Positions 18,532-31,200 of a stretch of 64,000 nt of DNA are shown here, in pieces. Positions within the stretch are counted from its first letter, which is position 1. Every line of letters begins with the position of its first letter. The notes under the pieces were generated by a model. That model did no database searches and was not told the DNA's origin. It saw nothing but the letters and a program-made list of their open reading frames with translations. The translations under genes were made by a program, and so were the position numbers. Source of the stretch: Rhynchopus sp. YZ270_cl-10 (Eukaryota; Euglenozoa; Diplonemea; Diplonemida; Diplonemidae); NCBI GenBank assembly GCA_964035575.1, contig OZ037857.1, forward strand, positions 434,001 through 498,000, written 5' to 3'.

Positions 18532-21045
18532 AAATAGTCATTTTTGAAAACTTGGTTGTAATTGTGAAGACACCCGAGGTTGTGTTCCACTACTTTTTTT
18601 TTTGTGTTGGTTTGGTTTTCGAGTATTCCTCGCAGGTTCCGTACAACAAATGTCTCCCGAACGTTTCTTTTTGAATATATTGGGTTTTTGTATTGAGTAC
18701 GACTCCCTAAGGGATACCTTCTCACCACGCTTTCTTTATGTCGACAATCACTGTACACCAAAAAATTGGGTAAATATGCAAACTCAAAAGCCTATGTGCA
18801 CTACAGAAAAATGGTAGCCACGTGTACTCCTTTTTTATATGAGGCTTCGCTCGGTCAAAGAACAGTAAATTTTTGAAGATTTTTTTAAAAAAAAAGTGGT
18901 GTAGCTGTCACTACGGTACCCCCCTCCCCCCCGTTTTGCATCGACACTCACCCCACCGGGTTCTGTACATCGATGTCTATTTTAAATTTTTGTTTGTTTT
19001 TTTTTTTTTGTTTTTTTGCAGTTTCGACATTCACCTGTCCGAGAACGGGTTCTGTACAAACAAAGTCGCCCGAAGGCTAAAATGAATTTCAAAGGGTATA
19101 GATGCATGATCATCCTCAAACCCAATGAAGAAATTTCTTTTTTATGAAAGGTGGAAAAACACCGTGGGGTTCTTTGTTTTTACTAGTTTTGGTTCGCACA
19201 CGAAAGCAGTAAGAAGTAAAATAAAGAATATTTGGCGAGAGGATCCCCTCTGCACAATAAACATGAAATGTAGTTTACAAAAAAAACAAAAACAAAACAA
19301 CGAAGAAGAATAAAGAATAAAAAAAAAAGACTAAAGAAAACCTTTCGTACGCTGTGTTATGTTTTGGTCCCTTTTTTCCTTTTTTTGTAATGTTGGGAAT
19401 CTGGCCCAATTGTTTCTTGGCATTCTCAGTTGTACAAAAAAAAAAGGGGGTTCAACACAATTTATGTTGCACAGAAATTTCTTAAGTCACAGAAAGAGCA
19501 CTATATCGTGTCTACTCTCCAATTTGGTTTGGTTAAATGAAGAACAGAATACATAAAAAGAGAGAGAAGAAAATAGTCTACCAGCTGACTTCTTTAGGCC
19601 AGAAAAGCAGACGTTTTTCTTCAAATGCAAAAAAAAAAAAGCAAAAGAAGACTGAAAAGGGGGTGGGGGATCCAGTGTAATTACAAAGTCGTAAGATGAG
19701 CACAAACTCACCCACAAAAAAAAAAAACATCGATTAGATTGCCGGCCATTTTCCAGTCTTTTTTTCTTCGTCTTCGCAATGAGAGGGGGGCACATCCCAC
19801 TCTCCACTCTGTTTAATTATCGGGGGATGTGTGTAGGGATACGTAAGGAGGATGTTTACTGTGTTGGAAAAAAAAGAATAATTTGTACAAAAAGCCTTGT
19901 ACAAACAGGTCCGCGGTCAAACTCGATTAGAGTCACGTTAACTTCGTTTAGCTTGTAGAACAGCTCCCGTGTTGACCTTCGTGACAAAATAAAATTGTAA
20001 AAAAAAAGTAAAATTTCACAGATGTCCATTTTCTTTTGTTTGAATAAAACAAAATGTAGCACAACAAAAAAATGTTGAAAGTGCAAATGCCTCACCGTAC
20101 ATCAGCGGGCGCACACTGGGGGGGAAAGGGGGGGGGGAATAACAAAAAGATGTATCAGCGTGACGGTGTGAAAAAAGTGCAAAAAAAAAAAAAGGTAAAA
20201 AAAATAGAAAACTAAGTGCGAGATGTGCAAAAAAAAGACATAAAAAATGAAAGACAACTTCAAAAAGAATGGAAAACTTGAAAAGCTGAAACGGATCTCA
20301 TGGGGGAGCTAAATCAAGTTTAAGAGAAAAAAAAAAAAAAAGATCTGGGAATGTGAAGGGGAAAAAAATGAGAGTTGAGAGATGAATATACCTCGCGTGC
20401 AGACACATCTCAATGAAGTAGACTGAAAAACTGAAAAATAATAATAAAAAAATCCCCGCCTTTTGACCTGAACCCTCGATACAGGGAGCAGGGTTGGCGT
20501 ATAACAGATGTTTAGGATGGCAGACACTGTTCAGAGTCGTTATAAAGTAAAATTATTTCAACATACGCATTAAGCATAAGTTTAGGGATCAACAAAATAA
20601 AATTGAATAAAAAAAAACAAGAAAAAAAAAAATACTCCGGAATCGAAGACACAGCCACGTAAGGTTATATCCTGGTGTTCGGGGTTTTCAAGTTTTAAAA
20701 AAAAAGTACGTCCACATCCTCACCGAAAGGAACATCGGTGGAATGTGCAAAAAAAAGGTCGTTTTTTAATAGAAAAAAAATGAAGAACAAAATAGTTTTG
20801 CAATTTAAAAAAAAAAACCATTGCCGGAATGGAACGCCCGTTCTAAATATCAGATGTAGATATAAATAATCAATCAACAAAAAAAAGAAAGATAGAAGAG
20901 ATAAAGAGTCCCCATTGGGGAGTGTACATTTTTTTTTTCCCTCCACAATATCGACAATCACCTACCCTAGGTAGGCTCTGTACACAGCGTTGCCCCGAAG
21001 GCACTTAAAATAAACGTAAATTTGGGGCAAACGTAAGGAAGCATC
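18532..21045. other. Gene desert with short hairpin repeats and homopolymers
   Basis: No convincing gene. It holds GAAAACTTGGTTGTAATTGT-class sequence (18546-18592), TCGACAATCACC-class hairpins (18940-18977, 19023-19078, 20950-21003), a GTTGAAAGTGCAAA-class repeat (20073-20118) and a CTCGCGT-loop hairpin (20378-20412). Poly-A and poly-T runs of 8-20 are frequent. Confidence 0.55.
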
Positions 21046-21053
21046 CCTAAAGG

Positions 21054-21918
21054 CAGCGGTGAAAATCTTGGGCAGTAAGCCCGGGAAAACCCGGGCTTAA
21101 TTAATTTTGCGCAGAGCAAGCCCGGGTTCGAAGGCCGGGTTTACCCGGGCTTAAGCCTGGGTTTTCCCCGGGTTTTAAGTTTTCTGGGGTGGGCTGCCCC
21201 ACCCCACTCCGGGGGTGTAGCCTCAGGGTGCAGCCTGGGGTAGTCAGTCGCCGAGACGAAGCTCTGTTGACAGAAAACAACAAAGTCAGTAAAGAAAACA
21301 CACACGTCTATACTCAAGGGTTACCCACACCCAGAGCGCGACTTAATTGGTCAAACGCCGAAGGAAAAGAAAGCATGCATCATGGCGAAATAATAAAAGT
21401 AGCGTACCGTGCGCCTGCGGCGCAAGATTGCAACCCACCCTTCCCATCACATAATTTGGCTGTAAAAATGTGCAATTTTAAGCTCAATTTTTTGAAATGG
21501 TGCGTACCGTGGCTTCGCTTTGGGTGCCATGACCGCCCTTTCTTTGTTATAAATGTACTGTGGCTACTGACAATTCGCGCCTGGTGCACGAATTGCTATC
21601 AATGAAGTGCTGAATTAGATAACCGAGGAATTTTCATATTCCGCCGGAGGCAACTTGAGCTGGGTTGGGGACCCGGCTCGACCGAGTTTCAGCGAAAACC
21701 CCCAAAACCTATAATATCCCCTGCGGAGGGGGAAATTATTTTTTTTGGGCTGACCGAGCCAGCCCCTCGTGGGCGGAATTCTCTTTTGAACCCTGGGTTT
21801 GCAGAAAAATTTTTTACACCAGTATTTTAATTATTTTCACAAAAAAACCAAGCCCGGGTACAAACCCGGGCTTCGAATTAATTTTGCTAGCTGGGGAAGC
21901 CCGGGATTTTCAACCCTG
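21054..21918. mobile_element. hAT-like non-autonomous transposon (F)
   Basis: Ends CAGCGGTGAAAATC and CAGGGTTGAAAATC (inverted), flanked on both sides by the 8-bp direct repeat CCTAAAGG (21046-21053 and 21919-21926), as in hAT elements. The inverted region extends about 70 bp and is built of CCCGGG palindromes (GTAAGCCCGGG, AACCCGGGC and complements) plus TTAATTTTGC. No transposase is seen. The interior carries, in reverse, the GCGCCGCAGGCGCACGGTAC block shared with H and G. Confidence 0.85.
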
Positions 21919-21926
21919 CCTAAAGG

Positions 21927-24900
21927 GGAGTTTTTGAATGAAAGTTGTTGTTTTTTCTTTGCTTTTTTTGCTGTTTTTTTTGTTGCTCCCTACAGGGGAG
22001 GGAGGGTTTTGTGTGTGTTAAAGAATTCTTAAAGACGAAACATCCCTGCAATTCAACTATCACAGATTTAGTCTTACGACGACTTTGTTTCAAACAATGA
22101 AGCGAAGACATTTGGAACGAAAATGTATTAGAGAGAGAGAGAGAGAAGATGGCAAAGATGACCCCAAGCCTCTCGACTAAGTCACCTTCAAACATAGAGG
22201 CAGGATTTTAAAAAAAAGTTCATAAGATGAACCTAAGCCTCTCGTGCTTGGTACCTTTAATAAAAATAAAGCAACGCTTCGAGAAAGAGAAGAGAAGAGA
22301 GAGAAGAAAATAGCTCGAGACTTACAGTTCCCAGGATGGGGAGGGAGGAGGGGGAGGACTCATTGGGGTGGTGGAGGAAATGTGCTTTCAGTTAATAGAG
22401 GTTTTGACGAATGCGCTCTGTCAAAAAAAAAAAATTTAAATGGTTATAGACAACAAAAGGTGTGTTGCCAGTTTTCAATGAGAGTTGCTATTCTTTTTTG
22501 CAGGGAATTCTCTCTGTCGGACGAATGCGCTCTGTCAAAAAAAAAAAACTTTTGAAAAGATCCTGTGGGCTCACAACACCCTTTCGTGTCAAAAATAAGA
22601 CAGGTTCTGTAAAAAAAAAAAAGGTTTATTTGTAATACAAAGCCCTCTCGTGGCACTGTACCAAATAAAAGGCGGAAAAAAAACACAGGATACATCTAAG
22701 CTTGCTTAGTTATCAATAGTGAAAAAGAATCTTTAGAAAAAAAAGGAATTTCAGGATACATGACAGCACACCCTATCCCATGAGGTGTGGCAGAGGTGGG
22801 TGTGGTATAAACTAAGAAAGGCCCCTCTGGTCTGACTGTGAACACGGCGGACTAAGTCAGGGGTACTACATCATGAAACTACTAGTCGCAACGACTATGT
22901 GCCAAACTAGTAGTGTTACTGGTGTACCACCACTAGTCATAACACACTAAGTCATTTTTAGACTAGTGGAACCACTAGTCGCAACGACTGTGTGCTAAAC
23001 TAGTAGTGTTGCTGGTGTAACACTAGTCATAAAAAAAAATTAGTCATTTAGGCTATGGTAGTGCTACTAGTACTCCCCTTTGAGGTACTCCACTGTAGTA
23101 TAAAAGGAAATGAATGTGCATACATCGTGGATGCACATAAAAAGAAACATTTTTACAAAAAAAAAAAAACTGCGGAAGGAGAGAACAAATTGATAAGATG
23201 AATCGATAAGACTCTCGTCAAAGTCATCTTACAAAAAAAAAAAAATAGACGAGGAGATGGGAACTGAATAAAGTTTAAAAAAAAGTGAAGACGTAAAAAG
23301 ATACAGTGTAGGAGCATGCAGGCAGTACAGGTTAATGTTTTTTTTTGAGCTTTTATTTTATTTTTTGGTTGCATCAGATTCTACAAAATCGCCTTTACAC
23401 TCAGATACAATACATTCCTGCGCGAATGGAGAAAAAAAATTATTAAAAAAGAAAGAAGATGCAAACAATACACACATCTTTAGAGAAAGAGAAGGAAACC
23501 AGAATACATACACACCTTTGTACACACATGTCGTGAATTAATACGGTACAGTGCCAATACGCAAAAAAAGCCCTTTTAAGAAAAGACCTCGAAAACACAA
23601 AGCCCGATGACAGTGTACCAGAAACCTAAGTCTCATGACCACATCAGAAAGGGAAGACAATTTACTTATGCAGACAAAACCTGGAATAGGCTTTGCCAAA
23701 CCACACCCCAATACACATAGAAAATCTATGAGTTCATATTCGTGGGTTTATCTCCCCCCCCTACACCTACACCCTGCAAGATTGCTTCGAGTAGTTTAAA
23801 GAGAAGTCGAAAGGTTGTTTCATATACACTCTTTTCTGACGAATGATGAAAGGCGCAAAACGCCTCACCGTTCATCGGCAGACGCAGGAGGGGGGGATAT
23901 TGGTTCCCCGCATAAACGAAAGAGCGAAGCAACCCAAACGGGAGGGAATGTGACAAAATCAGCTACATATGAATCACGCAACCTAACTGACGAAAAGACC
24001 GACCGGATGTTTTTTTATTATTTTTTGTCGATCCGCAATCGCCAATCCTTTTTTTCACCCCCTCCCCACTGAAGCACAGGAGAAACCCCCTCAGGTTCAT
24101 CTTCTGTGAACTTAAAGTCACCAATGCAATGAGAAAAATTCCGTGCTTAGAAATTACCCACACCTATTTAAGACACATACATTGGGACTACATTCTCAGA
24201 ATTACCCCCTTATTTGTTATCAAACACACACACACACACAAGTGGGCCATACTCCGTTCAGGCGTTACCCACTCTAAACCCGTTATCAAACACACACACA
24301 CACACACACACACACTGTGGACAATGCTTGGCTCTTAGGAACTGCCCACATTTGCTTTGCAAATACACACACAAAGAACACATTGCAAGATGGATGGGCT
24401 CCTTTTTTTGAGCATACATCTTATTAGAAAGGGTAACACTTCAAGGGGTAGAGAACATGCCCCTTTGTGGAGTAACCCGTTCGTCACAAATACATATAAG
24501 GAGAAAATGGCGTGGAGGAGAGAGAAAGAGAGAAAGATAAATAGATGGGGTTTGGATGATTTGAGATATTTGTGTTGCTGTCATTTGTCTTTTTTATTAT
24601 TAACTTTTGCATTTTTTTTCCCTCCGCTGCGGGCCTACAATGTAGGCTGTGACGCTGACTTACCCAGTATTGCGTCTCATATTTCGCATTTGTTTTGTTT
24701 TGTTTTGTTTCGTTTTTGAAATTTTTTTATCTTCGTTTTTGCCTTTTTCTTCGACAAATTTAAAGGGAGGATTAGGGGCGGTTAAAAAAGAAGAAAACGT
24801 ACAAAAAAAAATAAAGGGAAACGTGAGATCCAGTCATACTACTCGAGGTGGCTTCACTCACATTGCTCAGACCTCCCAGGGGCTGAAACCCTGGAAAAAC

Positions 24901-24983
24901 CCTTATACAATGAGGGAGCCCAACTGAGGTTCTCATTATCACCCGCCATTTTTTTGTTCGTAAAAAATCCATTGAAAACCTTT
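21927..24983. other. Gene desert with hairpin repeats
   Basis: Contains CTCTCGT-loop hairpins at 22155-22188, 22224-22257 and 23194-23231; a GAAATACAAAGCCC-class element at 22631-22664; two copies of GACGAATGCGCTCTGTCAAA (22405 and 22519); (CA)n tracts at about 24228-24241 and 24289-24315; and an AGAG run at 22131-22146. No protein frame is convincing. Confidence 0.55.
22870..23080. repeat. ACTAGT palindrome tandem repeat
   Basis: Roughly two units of about 110 bp, each carrying CACTAGTCGCAACGACT, AACTAGTAGTGTT and CACTAGTCATAA. ACTAGT and CAACGACT-type inverted words recur about eight times, making a dense set of small palindromes. Confidence 0.7.
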
Positions 24984-25332
24984 GGGAAGGCTCGTTTTTC
25001 CTTTTAATGTTACAAAGTAACAATAAACCATTTTTCCCGGTGACCCCCCCCTCCCCACCCCCTATGTTACACGGAAAAACCGTTTTTCCGAATTTTCATT
25101 TATTGTAACAACAAGGCGCAGTGGACGTGCACATCCGAAAACACCCGCATTTGCATTTCCGGAATCCGTCCGCACTGTGGTGGGGTCAATCTGCCGAAAT
25201 GGACAAGTTCTTGTTGTTGGAAAAAGCCACTTTTTCCCGCCATTGTTACAAAAAAAAAAGTTTTTTCCCTCGGACCCCCTCCCCCCCCTTTATTGTTACT
25301 TTGTAACATTAAATGGAAAAACGAGCCTTCCC
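24984..25332. mobile_element. 349-bp MITE with about 44-bp inverted repeats (I)
   Basis: GGGAAGGCTCGTTTTTCC and the following AATGTTACAAAGTAACAATAAA at the left recur inverted at the right end (25288-25332). TTT flanks both ends, a possible short target duplication. The interior includes a GTGGTGGGGTCAATCTGCCG segment similar to parts of hAT element H and of 36180-36260. No coding capacity. Confidence 0.75.
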
Positions 25333-27520
25333 TTTGCAAAAAAAAATCCCATTAATATTGAAAGCATTAGTGTTAGAGAACACACATAGTGAGTTACACT
25401 ATAAATATTTTTATAAAAAATGTCGCTTTTTTTTAGCTCATAAGAGGGTTGTGCCAATGTGGTTTTCTTTTTGGGGGGGGAATGGGGATTTCTTTTAACT
25501 CAATTTACCTTTTTTTTTTTTTGCGTTCTGATGGAAAATCGAATTTGTCAACGGGCTTTACACCGTCTGTCCAAAACGATCCCCCGGATATCAAAGAGAA
25601 GTTGAAACGTGCAAAAAAAATAAAAAAATACCTCGCCGTTCATCGGGGAGACGAAGGGGTGGGGGGCACTGGATTTTTCAACAAAGAGTATACTTTCCTT
25701 GACAAGAGAGAGCTGCCTGGGGAGGGGTCTCTACCCCTATGCAAGAATCATAACATTTCTTCGTGAAAACCCCTGTCAACGTCCAGTTGTTCCTGTCTTT
25801 TTCTCTTTCGTTTTTTCTCAAGGAGGAGCAACTTAACGTATTTTCATTTCAAACAAAAATTTAACGAATGGGTAACAACGGGTGTACATATTTCTTTAAA
25901 AAAATAGGTGGAAGATGAAGAAAAAAAAGAAGACAGTCACAACACCATAGATGTTATGGTACTGACAACAAAAGATGAAAATTTGAAGGGAAAAAAAAAA
26001 AAAAAGAAAAAAATGAACCGACCTCTCAAGGATGGTCCGAAGAAACTCTCTTTGGCTGAGAAAGATACAGGTGAAGGAGAGAGAGAGAAAAAAAAAGATT
26101 GTTTCATATACTAACTATACTGAATAGAAGGTATAATACAAACAGAGAAAGAGAGAGAGAAATAAAAAATTGTCCGTTGGCAGGTTTACTGTAAACCAGT
26201 AAACCTAAATTGAGGTTAAAAAAAGGGGGGGTATTTTTTTTTTGTGCATTGTGCGTTATGCACTAAATCATAGCATAATAGTCATTCTGCGTTCGTTATT
26301 GAGAGGAATCGACAGGCAAAAGGGGTGAAAAGCGGGGGTAGAAAAAAATGAAGCAGAAAAGAGAGAAAAAAAGAAAAAAAAGAAAAAGCCCAGTTGCGGG
26401 TATGGGCTCCCCTCCAAGTCCATAGGGAGAAAGGAAAGAAGGAGTACACAATTTTTTTTTCGATCAATGAGTTCTTTTATTCTCTTTACCCCCCTGGACA
26501 AAAGGTGGAGGTGGAAAAAAGTGGAGTTATGGAGGGTTTTTTGTTGTTGTTGTTGGATTGACAAATCATTTTACACCTTCTAGTATGAAAGATCTGTACT
26601 CAATGTCGGCTGAAGCCTCGTTTTTTTTTTGTTTTTGTTTTTGTTTTTGTTCGACAATCGACCACCAATCGGCGGGGTTCTTGTAAGGAAGGAAGGAGGA
26701 GGGGGGGGTTTTTTTTTTTGAATTGGAACTGTGGTCTCATGAGCTAAAAGGAGAAAATCAAACGAAATACAGACAATATATGGCCCTCCCCATCTATAGG
26801 GAAGGTATTGCTTTTGGAAAATAAAATGAAAATAAAGAAGTTTTTGGTTGGCTTACGGTATTGCAGGCACCAGAAGCGGGGGAAAAGAAAGAAAGGCGTG
26901 GATGAACACTGATCATCGCAAAAAAAAAAAAAGAAATACAAAAATAAATGCTGGGTTTTTGTGTGTGGTTTTTTATTAAAATTTTTGTGTATCGACAATC
27001 ACCCCCACCGAAATGGGGGTTCTTGTGTTAGATGGCACCCTAAAGGGTTTAGATACTTAATTTTTTTTTTTTTTGGTAAAATGGCCCCCTTTTTGGGGGG
27101 GATGTGTTTGTGTATCGCCTCCTTCGCGAAAACGAATGGGAAATTTTGTTATTTTTTTGTTGGCAATGAAGTAAAGTGGTAAGGAGTAGAGGGAGAAAAA
27201 AAACGCCTGTGTTAAGCGTGAAAGATTTTGTTCAAAACATATTTACTTTTTGTGCTTTTTTTTTTTGTTCTGTGCTGGTTCTAGGTTTTTTTTTTGTGTG
27301 TGTGTTTTCCCGACAACGTACAACGCGCAGACAAAATAATCCCTTTTTTTGTACGGTTCCTGTTAGGATCTTTTTTATCGCGGGAAAAAAAAAAATCAAT
27401 CCATCAAAAGAGATGAATGTTCTGTACATGAATTGTCACCCAAAAAGGGTTAGGATACTTACAGACGGGGGAGGGTTTTACTTTAGCGTTTTTTGTTTTG
27501 CAATTTTTTTTTTTTTTTTG
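25333..27520. other. Gene desert
   Basis: Holds a GTTGAAA...CCTCGCCGTTCATC-class repeat split by an A-run (25600-25672) and TCGACAATC-class hairpins (26558-26618, 26649-26692, 26991-27048). The last has a CCCCCA/TGGGGG stem. Remaining frames run through homopolymers. Confidence 0.5.
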
Positions 27521-27526
27521 GAGTTT

Positions 27527-28202
27527 CAGGGTTTCCGCCAGGATTTGGGGTTTCAGGAATTGGGGGGGACCATCAAAAAGACCCCCCAAAAAAATTTTTC
27601 CTCCCCGCAAAAGCGGTCGTCGCGCGCTTCGCGCGCGCCTCCCTGCAGGCCACAGAGTGGAGAGGCGAAGGGTGCACCAGGTTTGATAGCAGCCATGTCA
27701 AGCTTCACAGCTGTGTTGTCTGGTAGAGGTGGTTCGTTTGGAGGTCGGGGGTGGAAGTTAACAAGGTAAGGGATCTTGTGAGAGTGGAGGGTGATGGTGT
27801 TTGCTTTTTCTATTGTATGGTGCTACAGTCATTACAGTGCTGCAGTGGGAACATGTAATAACTACCCGTCGCTTGCACCGAAGCCTCCTTAGAAAAAGGG
27901 GCAATGCACGGAAGTATCGATGCACATAGCTAGCAACACAGCGCCGCAGGCGCACGGTACGCTACTTTTACCCTTTTTAAAAAAGATTGCACCACCTTTT
28001 CTTCCACTTCTTCTGGCACAGCGAGCCAAATGCTCTGCACGGTGGGGTCGCATGACCACGGGGGGTCATCTACAACCTCCAAAACCCCATTTTCTTGGGG
28101 GGGACCATGGTCCCCCCCAAACCCCTGTAAAAATCCGGATTTTTCTGGGAAAAATATTGGGGGGGTCCATGGTCCCCCCCGGTCCCCCTTGGCGGAAACC
28201 CT
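27527..28202. mobile_element. hAT-like non-autonomous element (G)
   Basis: CAGGGTTTCCGCCA at the left and its inverted copy TGGCGGAAACCCT at the right, bordered by GAGTTT on both sides (27521-27526 and 28203-28208). The interior has GGGGGGACCATGGTCCCCCC-type palindromes and, at 27940-27960, the GCGCCGCAGGCGCACGGTAC block shared with F and H, followed by a GAGCCAAATGCTCTGCACGG block. No transposase. The family call is less sure because only 6 bp of direct repeat is seen. Confidence 0.65.
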
Positions 28203-28208
28203 GAGTTT

Positions 28209-31200
28209 TGCGAAAAGAGAGTAAGAGAGTAAGGTGTAACAATCGAAAAAAAAAAAAATTAAAAAAAATGGTGCTCCGGGAGGGGTCGATATTGACAGGT
28301 CGCTGACACAGGGACTCATTACACACCCCCTGAAATTGACAGGTCGCTGACAGGTCGTTGACCGACTTCCGAAAGCACCAATAAAGTGAAGTTATCAATG
28401 CATCACCGACTGACCCTCATATAATGCCAGCCCCGGATGAAAGCACAAAAGAAAAATATATAAGATGAATCTAAGCCTCTACTTAGTCATCTCAATAAGA
28501 AGGAGAGGGGGGAAAACTGAAAATTCCAAGGTGCCTCACGGGCACGCTCGGTCTTTCAATTTTAGGGAAGGAACAGAACTCAAGGGGAATGGGCCAAATA
28601 AAACTTGCTGGGATGTTTGGGAAGAGGAGAAAAAATAACAATCAAAACATTTTTTTTTTTGTTTGCATGAATCAAATCGGGAGAAAGAAAAGGGGAGAGC
28701 AAGATAAGGGAAGGAGGGGGGTGGGGTTTCAAAAAAAAAAAAACTGAACACCCCGCTTTATCACCCCTCCCGATATTTTGAGCTGTTAGGAGGTAATAGC
28801 CTTTCACTTGGTCAACCTTTACAATCAAGGGGCAGTGAGATTTAAGCTATTCGATACATCGTTCACTGCTGTTTCCTGCACTTCTTTAATTAAAAAAAGG
28901 GGGGAAAAAAACGCGGCAAAATGCGATTTCTAAATGAAAAGCAAAACGAAGGGGGGAAGTCATAAAATATCTTTTGTAAGAATTTCATCACTCCCTTCAT
29001 CGTTTTGCTTGTGTCGTTACATCATCGCCTCATCCTGCTGAAGAGCTTACCTCAAAAGCGGGAAATCAGGGTCTATACTTTATGGTTGGCCAAAAAGGAA
29101 AATGCCGAGCAAATGTATATTTTTTTGGTGCTTGAAAAAGAAAAAAAAATTTTTTTTTTATAAGATGACCCTTAGCTAAGCGTCGTGCTTAGTTACTTTG
29201 ACTCCAAAAAAGAGAGAAAACATGAACTGTAGGCAGGAGGTTGTTTTGACAAATTTCGCGAGAAAAAATAAAAATAAAAAAGAGGGTTTTCGATTCAGTA
29301 GAATAGAAAGCAAACAGAGAAAAAAAAGTGGAAGTTAAACGCATTATTTTACACCTTCGATTCTCAGCGGGAAAAAAAGGCGGAAAATTGGGGCTGGAAG
29401 GTGCTTGGTTAAAAAAATAATAATGGTTTTGGCAAGATCGTATGACACTAAGCAGTCCTGCTTAGTCATCTTGAAAAATAAATAAAAAAAGTCCGAAGTT
29501 GCCATACTAAAGCCCTAGCAGGCCCAGAAAAAAAACGAAAAGGTTTGTAAGATGAACCTAAGCCTCTTGTGCTTAGTCATCCACTAACAAAGGGGATGGG
29601 TATAGGAAGGGTTTTTGAAGAAAAAAAAAATCATGAAAGAAGTTTTGGTAGCACAGCAAAGCAACAATAGATGATTTTTTTAAAGAGGGTTCGTGTTATC
29701 CTTCACCCCCAATAAAAAACTGCATCGATTGAGTCTAAGGCTACGTAAAAAAAAAGTGCAATTTTTGCGTGAAAAATCACACATTTTTGGTTTTTTTTTT
29801 TTTTTGGAAATCGGAGCGATTTCGTATCTGCAAGATATTGTTTCATACATTCTTTTCTGACGAAAAGCAGGTATAGAGGGTGCTAAAAATGTACCCTACA
29901 AGAGAAAAGAAATAGAAGGGAGGCTATTCTTCTTCCCTCCCTAAAAAAAAAAAACGAGTGGGGTCTTTGAGGAAAGAGTCTTTTGTTGGGTCGTTCCAAA
30001 CTCCCCATTGAAATATATTGGTGGTGTGTAGCACACCCAAGGGGTACATTATAACGTTACGGCATTGTGCTATAACGCCGCATGTAAGCCTTGGATGTAT
30101 TATTACCATCTTTTGTTTTTGCTTTTTTGTGAAAACTTGGTTGTATTAGTGGGACCCGAGGATGAACTCCACTATACTTTTTTTCCTTCTGGTCTGGCTG
30201 CATTTTTTTATTTTGCAACTTTTTACAGATTTCGTGGCTCGTAGAGCACATCGAAAAAGCAACGCGTTGGTTACCCCCACCCCACTCATTTTTCGGGGGG
30301 GAAATTTTGAAAATGCTTTTTTGGGGAAAACTCAAGCGTACTTTTTTTTGTTGTTTGAAAACTAGGTTGTATTAGTGTAGCCACCCCTAGAGTGTGCTCC
30401 ACTTCCATTTGCATTGGAGGAGGGGTTTGCTGGGGGGGATGAAATGAAAATTCACAAAAAAAAGATAAAAAAAAACTTTGAAAGATAGGACCTCATGGGG
30501 AAGGGGGTTAAAGGTGGGGGGAGAAATACAAAAAAAACACATCCCTTTTTTTTGATAATCCAACCGCGATTATCTACAAAAATAACAAAAAAAAAGAAGG
30601 GGAAAAAAGCGATTAAAAAGCGAGCTTCTGGAATGTGTTTATTATTTTTTTTTTTTTTTTCTTGCTGAAAAACTAACATAGGACTGTCATCTCTCCACGT
30701 TTTGTGTGGGGGGGTTTTTTTTAAATAGTTGCATTGTGCATCTGCAGATGCTCTTCACTCTTTTTTTTTGCATCACTGCGCCACAGCGATTGGGGTGGGG
30801 GGAGGCGAGGTGGGGTCTTAAAAATAGAAAAAGAAACCACCAAAACACGAAAGAAACGAAAAGAAAGCTTTTTATTTTTATACTCTCCATTCGTTGTAGA
30901 CGGTTCGGGATGATGTCGTCACCCTGCCCGCACTTATTGCAGATTTCAGGTACAGGATGTTTTCCTGGTAAACCAACGGTGAAAACCACAAAATATAAAA
31001 AAAAACAAGTCAAATCATTTACTTCACCGTCATGAAAGCACTACACTGTGCGCACACTCATCTCCTAAGAGAAATGGGGTTGGAGGAGATAAGGATGGAG
31101 GGTTTTCAGGTCAAAAAAAAAAAAAAAAATGGCAGCTGCACGCGCACAATTAAATTAGAAGGGAAAATAACATCAGAGGTTTGCACTACAGGGAGCTACT

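Noticed and set aside
21110-21140. tRNA B-box-like GGGTTCGAAG
   Set aside because: Lies within the CCCGGG-rich inverted end of hAT element F and no tRNA fold surrounds it.
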